From Corallochytrium limacisporum (Eukaryota > Opisthokonta), in assembly GCA_002811645.1 (NCBI GenBank), contig PDIP01000108.1, positions 34,839-98,838 on the forward strand: a DNA stretch of 64,000 bases. Direction: 5' to 3'. Shown one piece after another: positions 60,201 to 64,000 of the stretch; the stretch's first letter is position 1; each line of letters starts with the position of its first letter. A program made the translations under genes and the position numbers. The notes beneath the pieces were generated by a model, which worked only from the letters and a program-made list of their open reading frames with translations, had not been told where the DNA came from and did no database searches.

Positions 60201-62801
60201 CAAGACTTGTTGTGCAATTTCGGAGAGTCTGTCTAGGACAGACTCTGACTCAACCTTTGCACACCGAGCAATGTCAAATGCATTGTACTGCAGTTGACGG
60301 TCATTGGGCAGGAATTTCTTGACGTATTTAACAAGTTCTCCAAATTGCTTATGGAGAATACTCTCTCGAGGCTTCTTCTCTTTGGCTTTGACCAAGTTCA
60401 CAATAACAATGGGAGATCCATAGTTTTTGAACATCCAGTCGAAGTGCACGCATGCGCTGTGATGGAAGGGATCTCGACGTGTCACAGTAATTGGACGCTT
60501 CGGCGTCATGTGTGCATTGTCTTGGGCCCAAAACAGCGGAATTGACCCACGGGTGAGGACATAAGACGTGTATCTGTCACCAAAGTGGCTTAATGTAGAT
60601 GCATCGTGAATGATCTGCTCAGTCTCAACAAAGTTTGCCACATGACCTGAGTCGTCAACACCACGTTTCAAAAAGCGTGGACCAGCAAAATGTCGATTTC
60701 TTCTCGCCAGGACGGTGACGTAGACAGGTTTACCCAGCACATCGAGTCTCGCTTGCGCAAGGTACCCATGAATGATTGCCACGATCCACTGTCGATCGAC
60801 CTTGCTCTGAAAAGGTTCGAGGAAATACTGATTCCATATGAACTCTGTGCGACGCTGCGGGACGAACTGCGGTCCATTTGACCGCGTTGCAAAGTTGGGG
60901 TCTTTGTTGCACTCGCGCGTAAAGAAGTTTGTGTAGGAAGTCATATTCCACTGCAAGGAGTTTGTCAGATCGTATGTGTAACTGAAGTAAAAGTTCTGGG
61001 TCAAATCCACATCCCGAAATGACTTTAGATATCGCTGTTCCTCGGGATCACGGACTGAACGGCCCCAGTCATTCAGAACTGGTACAAGACTCGATCCTTG
61101 CACACTGTAAATAATGTGCGAGCCAATGGATGCCACTCGTTTACGCTTCGTCAGGCAGACCAAGTAGAATCCCTCCAGGAATCTCACGAAGCCAAGAATG
61201 GCGTAAGCTGACAACCTCTTCAACAAACCTCCCGTTGCGCGATTACCTTCGTGTACCATAACTAAGATGTCCACAACCTCCTCCTTCGTGTACGTCATAC
61301 CGTCATCATGAATTTCCAGTCGTCTTGAGGCGCTCCGATCAACTTTAAGGATACGGAATCGCTCCTCCAAGGCATCACAACCGACAATGTACTGCCTCAT
61401 TTTGGTCTCATAGATGATGATTCTCTCCAGCGGTTGCGGGCTCGCCGCAGGAAGGAGAAGTGTGTGCGCTGGCTCGTCGTGTTCCGCTTGGTGATGAAGG
61501 GCCTCACTAAACTCTTGTTTGAGCAGCCTCTTGCGTTCATCCTCAAGCCGATCAAGATGATCGTCATCTTTCTCTTCATCGAAGTCTGCTGACACGTCCC
61601 CGAATTGGTACATCATGGCCATACTCCGTCGCTTCTCTGCCTCCTTCTCTTCCTTTGCGATCCTAAAGAGACTTCCATCACTGTGCGATCTTCGGATTCC
61701 TATCCGTTGAGGTTCTTCTTCGTCCACCTCAATTGATTCCACTTCACTAGACTGAATGGAATCCATAGGGACTTCAGGCACGGCAGTTTTCTCGGCATCG
61801 TCAGTCGCGTCCACTGTCCCTTCAATTTCCACATGCCCTTGGGACTTCTTTGTTTCTTGGTGTGTCTCATTTCTGTTCTTTCTGATTTCTTGGATCCAAA
61901 AGTCTCCCAATTCTTCCCTGGACCTTTCCTCTGGTATCGCTTCCTCTTGAATTCCCAGTAATTTTGTATCACCTGCACTGCGATTTCGTCGGTGAGCGCG
62001 CTTTTTCGCATCCGACTTCCTGGCATCGGCCGATGCGTTGCTCTTTGTACGACGGTGGGTCCGTGCTCCTCCCTCTAGTGTCAAATTCTTGAATATCTGC
62101 TCTGCGTGCTCTATCATCGCTTTCTCAGTGATGTCGCTCGCTGACTTGGACAGGCGGTGTCCCCTTGTCCTCGCCAGACTTCTGGGTGCCGAAGGTTCAA
62201 CCCAGTCGTCTCGAAGGGGCACCCGTTCCACAACCTGGGCGTCACGATTTTGACTATTCTGGACTGGTGGCTGGTTTGGTATGGACGTCTGTTGCCTATT
62301 GTGGCTCTCAGCATCACTCTCGAGCGGATTGTTGTTCTCATGTTCCCCACTGGGAGATCCTGGAATCGTTTCAAAGTTGTTGGTGCGCAGAAGGGAGGCC
62401 AACGGACCACTCAATGGCTTCTGTACCTGACTGACGCTGTGCTGTAGAGATTTCCCATCGCTGCTATCTGTTGTGCCGTCACCCTCTCCCATCCTCTTTG
62501 ATCCATTCTCGCCTTCGCCCTCAAACGAAATGTTTTCGTTGCTCGTGAACAGTTTAGCGTTTGGGTCCAGAATGGTAGGCCTCCTGGGAGCCGGAACACG
62601 CTCACTTTCATTGCTTAGTACAGAGATTTCAGAAACCGACCTACGGATGTTATACATCTCGTCTATTGAAGCCTCAATGTTGCTCGCATTTTCCACATCG
62701 AACTCAGTTTCCGCTGTCGCCTGCGACAGGGACGGACGTCGAGCGATCCCCTTCCTCCGATTGGTAGCAGGATAGTTGCTGCTTCCGTCCCGTTGTGACA
62801 T
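57210..62801 (-). CDS. FIG4: FIG4-type SAC-domain phosphoinositide 5-phosphatase, extended
   Basis: Lipid phosphatase which, with PIKfyve/Fab1 and Vac14, controls PI(3,5)P2 on endosomes and vacuoles. The 1863-residue protein is roughly twice the human length (907). Residues 1-450 are polar and disordered with many Ser/Arg and acidic stretches. The SAC domain starts about 455: ERIIIYETKMRQYIVG, GGLLKRLSAYAILGFVRFLE at 524-543, and YFSYTYDLTNSLQ at 605-617. The catalytic CX5R motif is C948 to R954 in NCIDCLDRTN. The FIG4-type region LALQYGGSQLVNT follows in similar form (IALQYGGSQLVNT). From about 1150 to the end it is again low-complexity, Ser/Arg/Gly-rich. One continuous exon of 5.6 kb. FIG4 rather than SAC1 or synaptojanin is judged from the SAC segment wording. 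Confidence 0.92.
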   Translation of the reverse strand: MSQRDGSSNYPATNRRKGIARRPSLSQATAETEFDVENASNIEASIDEMYNIRRSVSEISVLSNESERVPAPRRPTILDPNAKLFTSNENISFEGEGENGSKRMGEGDGTTDSSDGKSLQHSVSQVQKPLSGPLASLLRTNNFETIPGSPSGEHENNNPLESDAESHNRQQTSIPNQPPVQNSQNRDAQVVERVPLRDDWVEPSAPRSLARTRGHRLSKSASDITEKAMIEHAEQIFKNLTLEGGARTHRRTKSNASADARKSDAKKRAHRRNRSAGDTKLLGIQEEAIPEERSREELGDFWIQEIRKNRNETHQETKKSQGHVEIEGTVDATDDAEKTAVPEVPMDSIQSSEVESIEVDEEEPQRIGIRRSHSDGSLFRIAKEEKEAEKRRSMAMMYQFGDVSADFDEEKDDDHLDRLEDERKRLLKQEFSEALHHQAEHDEPAHTLLLPAASPQPLERIIIYETKMRQYIVGCDALEERFRILKVDRSASRRLEIHDDGMTYTKEEVVDILVMVHEGNRATGGLLKRLSAYAILGFVRFLEGFYLVCLTKRKRVASIGSHIIYSVQGSSLVPVLNDWGRSVRDPEEQRYLKSFRDVDLTQNFYFSYTYDLTNSLQWNMTSYTNFFTRECNKDPNFATRSNGPQFVPQRRTEFIWNQYFLEPFQSKVDRQWIVAIIHGYLAQARLDVLGKPVYVTVLARRNRHFAGPRFLKRGVDDSGHVANFVETEQIIHDASTLSHFGDRYTSYVLTRGSIPLFWAQDNAHMTPKRPITVTRRDPFHHSACVHFDWMFKNYGSPIVIVNLVKAKEKKPRESILHKQFGELVKYVKKFLPNDRQLQYNAFDIARCAKVESESVLDRLSEIAQQVLKETHFFCSGASDPPEYAPPTTEIQKLRKQDRNNTGESSTTSLMSGMDPSDQKQVSFDKVCRVSRKPNFAKHRQSGVPRVNCIDCLDRTNACLFMIGKHAMVLQLRALGLIAEDQDLDFDTESVQLLEEMYEEKGDTIALQYGGSQLVNTIDTYRMPAAWKAQSRDLFTNLQRYYNNSFNDAEKQIAMNVFLGVFVPNPKRPNIWAMESDYFLHYQGSAPPSSLSTKSRMNGWRKATRSYLNWLTAPLPRQVQWRPTDSLEPTLWMKHLRQHVKTHHRNIEYFYMPSILTSLRDDFWNSPSSGHVTTGRKALQHSDSVTPRKEKRQINGGSEEVGSGLSLTVSTVRERSDSGLPRRGSLAGGDFMGREMLDRKRGRAASGAVRRQQTVPSTVDAASDPFFSQNEAQRRERQGALKFEDDEIRRRLQNLAEGSAAHILTDLSLERSESQPQPDGSPPRVHIHGSEQSSSTHGIDQYTSLMLQMDPGQVMRGPWRGRLNNMSMRANQRRTLNLIPQKPLDRSEEVYEKYVSFGTAQDPLDLGGNVTSELPGNDTEDSDLESGNIRTSVPPVPKLPVPVSPEGPSSGGRRNIFGSFGRRFARGVGGGQQSGNESATTTHRSWTAVDTTISPLDSARTTASVLARREAGPEGSGTVAITPRSPTKTPRHGGNLKVSLAVSDHNGRSPSPPSPVRFSDDLTHKLSNDRIRKHHLHDSATVAGIMHESGDDYHDVDVSPRMIKGHSIAYGNSSRSMTPSPVRFTATSFDFGALEEDLRAEMDSRRLDVELQKVVGGDPSEYLKAFQWEESDCFADIGSGSQVIYGAAVNLAQTGPKLTDPDAAPGAGSGAGGGVGTSSGGKERRQYAKGSPYAVYEDYVRASNKARRKPYPRNVYHSKPGGRHAIHEKVVEGEEMTLAQRSAMMERRRKQRRKTQSKQRSTDPSKKAQVTTHDSSNRVTRHTRASATVDTRRLEAALNSAATKFQRSRSADHANRPPLRRLSL

Positions 62802-63406
62802 ATTTATGGGATGTGATTTTCAAAGGTTTGCCATGTCAAATGGTAAGACATTTTGATAAGTACTGTTAGTGAGCATCGCTATATTCGCCGTGGCACACTC
62901 ATCACAAGATTTCATATTTGTTTTGCATACTAAATCGTTGTTTACAGTGTGCAGCCGCAACGAACAGTATCTCAGGTTACTTCCATTGCTCAAATAGTTT
63001 GGGAATATGTGAAACTTCACAGGAATACGGTCCCATCCCTGCGAAACAACTTCCTAACGTCAACGCCCGGACAGCCACTGGCGACGCCCATCCCCTGAGT
63101 TGCGAAACCCGCCGCCGCCGCCGAGTCTCCGAACGCGTTCGCGACCACAGAACGAGGAGGTGGGATTTGTAGAGCTCCGGGGTATATTGGGAGTGAGAAG
63201 GATCAGGAAGGGAAATGGGGGGGGGGGAAGAAACGACTAGTGGTACTTCGAACGGGTGATAGGACAGCTGCGAGGGTTGGACGGGGAACAAGGGGGCAGG
63301 AGGAGGTGTAGGGGACTGTGACTAGAGGTTGACATGATATGAACCCCATCAGGGGCCAAAAGAATCACTTGATCTCATTCAAATATTCAAAATGTATATT
63401 ACACGC
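62802..63406. other. Intergenic region FIG4 / RING gene
   Basis: FIG4 upstream sequence with a CCG trinucleotide cluster near 63109-63122 and a G9 run near 63218. No gene recognised. Confidence 0.5.
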
Positions 63407-64000
63407 TCATTCGTGCTCAACAAGGAGACTAACTGGAATATCTGCACGGATTATGGGCTCTGAGGGACCCTGGGGATGGTGGCTCCGGGCAGGGATTCGG
63501 GACGTGTCAATAGTTGGCCGGATGCCAAGGCGTTCCGCTCCGAGCAATATTTTTATACCGTCCTTTTTGGAGGTATCTTTGCCCTCGAGGGCCTGCATCA
63601 AGCTCTCGCTCTGCTCAATTTCTTTGGAAAAGATGCTGTTCTGCCTTTCCTGGGCAATATTCTCATGGCTTGGTGACTTGCCTTTGCGTAGGGTAGCGGA
63701 ACGTTCCGGCTCGCAGAATCGACAACTGACATTGTGCTGATCAAGCTCCCGCTCTTGCTCTATAGGATCCTGTAATCCAGTGGCGCACTGGGGATGATAG
63801 ACATGGCCGCAGCGGAAGAACACACCAGATCCGTCAAAAGGATCCAGCCCACGGTGGCATAACGCACACGGTCTCCATCGACCTCGCCAACCGCCACTCT
63901 GTTTCGCCCTGATGCGTGTTATTTTCTCCATGATATCCTCACCTGCGGCGCGCGCCAGCATTCGATGCATCAATACTTCCTGGGCTAGATCATCTAGCAG
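63407..64000 (-). CDS. C-terminal part of a RING protein, VPS8-like (partial)
   Basis: The frame is open from the right window edge, so the protein starts outside. About 198 residues are visible. A helical stretch (LLDDLAQEVLMHRMLARAAG) leads to a RING-type zinc domain: CALC, then FFRCGHVYHPQC, then CRFC. The segment just before it, IRAKQSGGWRGRWRPCALC, and the position at the very C-terminus resemble VPS8, the CORVET endosome-tethering subunit; VPS41 and VPS18 also end in RINGs and cannot be excluded. A polar tail of about 85 residues follows the RING, ending in LLVEHE. The neighbour FIG4 also acts on endosomes. Confidence 0.6.
   Translation of the reverse strand: MLDDLAQEVLMHRMLARAAGEDIMEKITRIRAKQSGGWRGRWRPCALCHRGLDPFDGSGVFFRCGHVYHPQCATGLQDPIEQERELDQHNVSCRFCEPERSATLRKGKSPSHENIAQERQNSIFSKEIEQSESLMQALEGKDTSKKDGIKILLGAERLGIRPTIDTSRIPARSHHPQGPSEPIIRADIPVSLLVEHE

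Overview
This is a nuclear contig from a eukaryote. It carries about 23 protein genes on both strands, separated by 0.1 to 7.5 kb of intergenic DNA, and has no operon-like packing. Every recognisable gene reads as one uninterrupted exon, so the genome is intron-poor. The gene set is generic eukaryotic (CK1-alpha, gamma-tubulin, RIO1, RecQ1, FIG4, ARL5, CHCHD5, LTO1, ADCK1). An OSGIN-type oxidoreductase and a small protein matching the PP1-docking C-terminus of animal PHACTR and fungal Bni4 point to an opisthokont. An intron-poor unicellular holozoan such as Corallochytrium would fit, but that name is a guess and not something the sequence proves. Intergenic DNA is rich in CT, CA and GT microsatellites and long C or G runs. 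The two assembly gaps both lie inside C-rich tracts.

Layout, 1-19.9 kb: CK1-alpha (+) faces cytosolic aspartate aminotransferase (-). After a 3.7 kb non-genic stretch come a Baeyer-Villiger-type flavin monooxygenase (+), the Pol I/III subunit AC19 (+), ARL5 (-), RIO1 kinase (-), a RecQ1-like helicase (-), gamma-tubulin (+) and a SIRT4-type sirtuin (+).

19.9-39.5 kb is gene-poor. Two long stretches (19.9-27.3 and 34.2-39.5 kb) hold no recognisable gene. Between them are the PP1-docking microprotein (+), an LCAT/PLA2G15-family phospholipase (-), LTO1 (+) and 6-phosphogluconate dehydrogenase (-). Three short doubtful ORFs (25.2, 35.6 and 35.9 kb) are recorded with low confidence.

39.5-54 kb is enriched in genes whose relatives act in mitochondria or membranes: an OSGIN-like flavoprotein (+), mitoribosomal uL23m (-), CDP-DAG-dependent phosphatidylserine synthase (+), ADCK1/Mcp2-type kinase-like protein (+), an RUS (DUF647) protein (-), a PAQR receptor (-) and CHCHD5 (+). 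54-64 kb holds a myristoylatable EF-hand protein (+), a very large FIG4 phosphoinositide phosphatase (-) and the C-terminal end of a RING protein resembling VPS8 (-), cut by the window edge. FIG4 and the VPS8-like gene would both act on endosomes. No rRNA, convincing tRNA, transposon, virus-like gene or CRISPR was found.

Several open frames extend upstream of the first ATG only through GTG or TTG codons. For these the start has been placed at the first in-frame ATG that fits the family.
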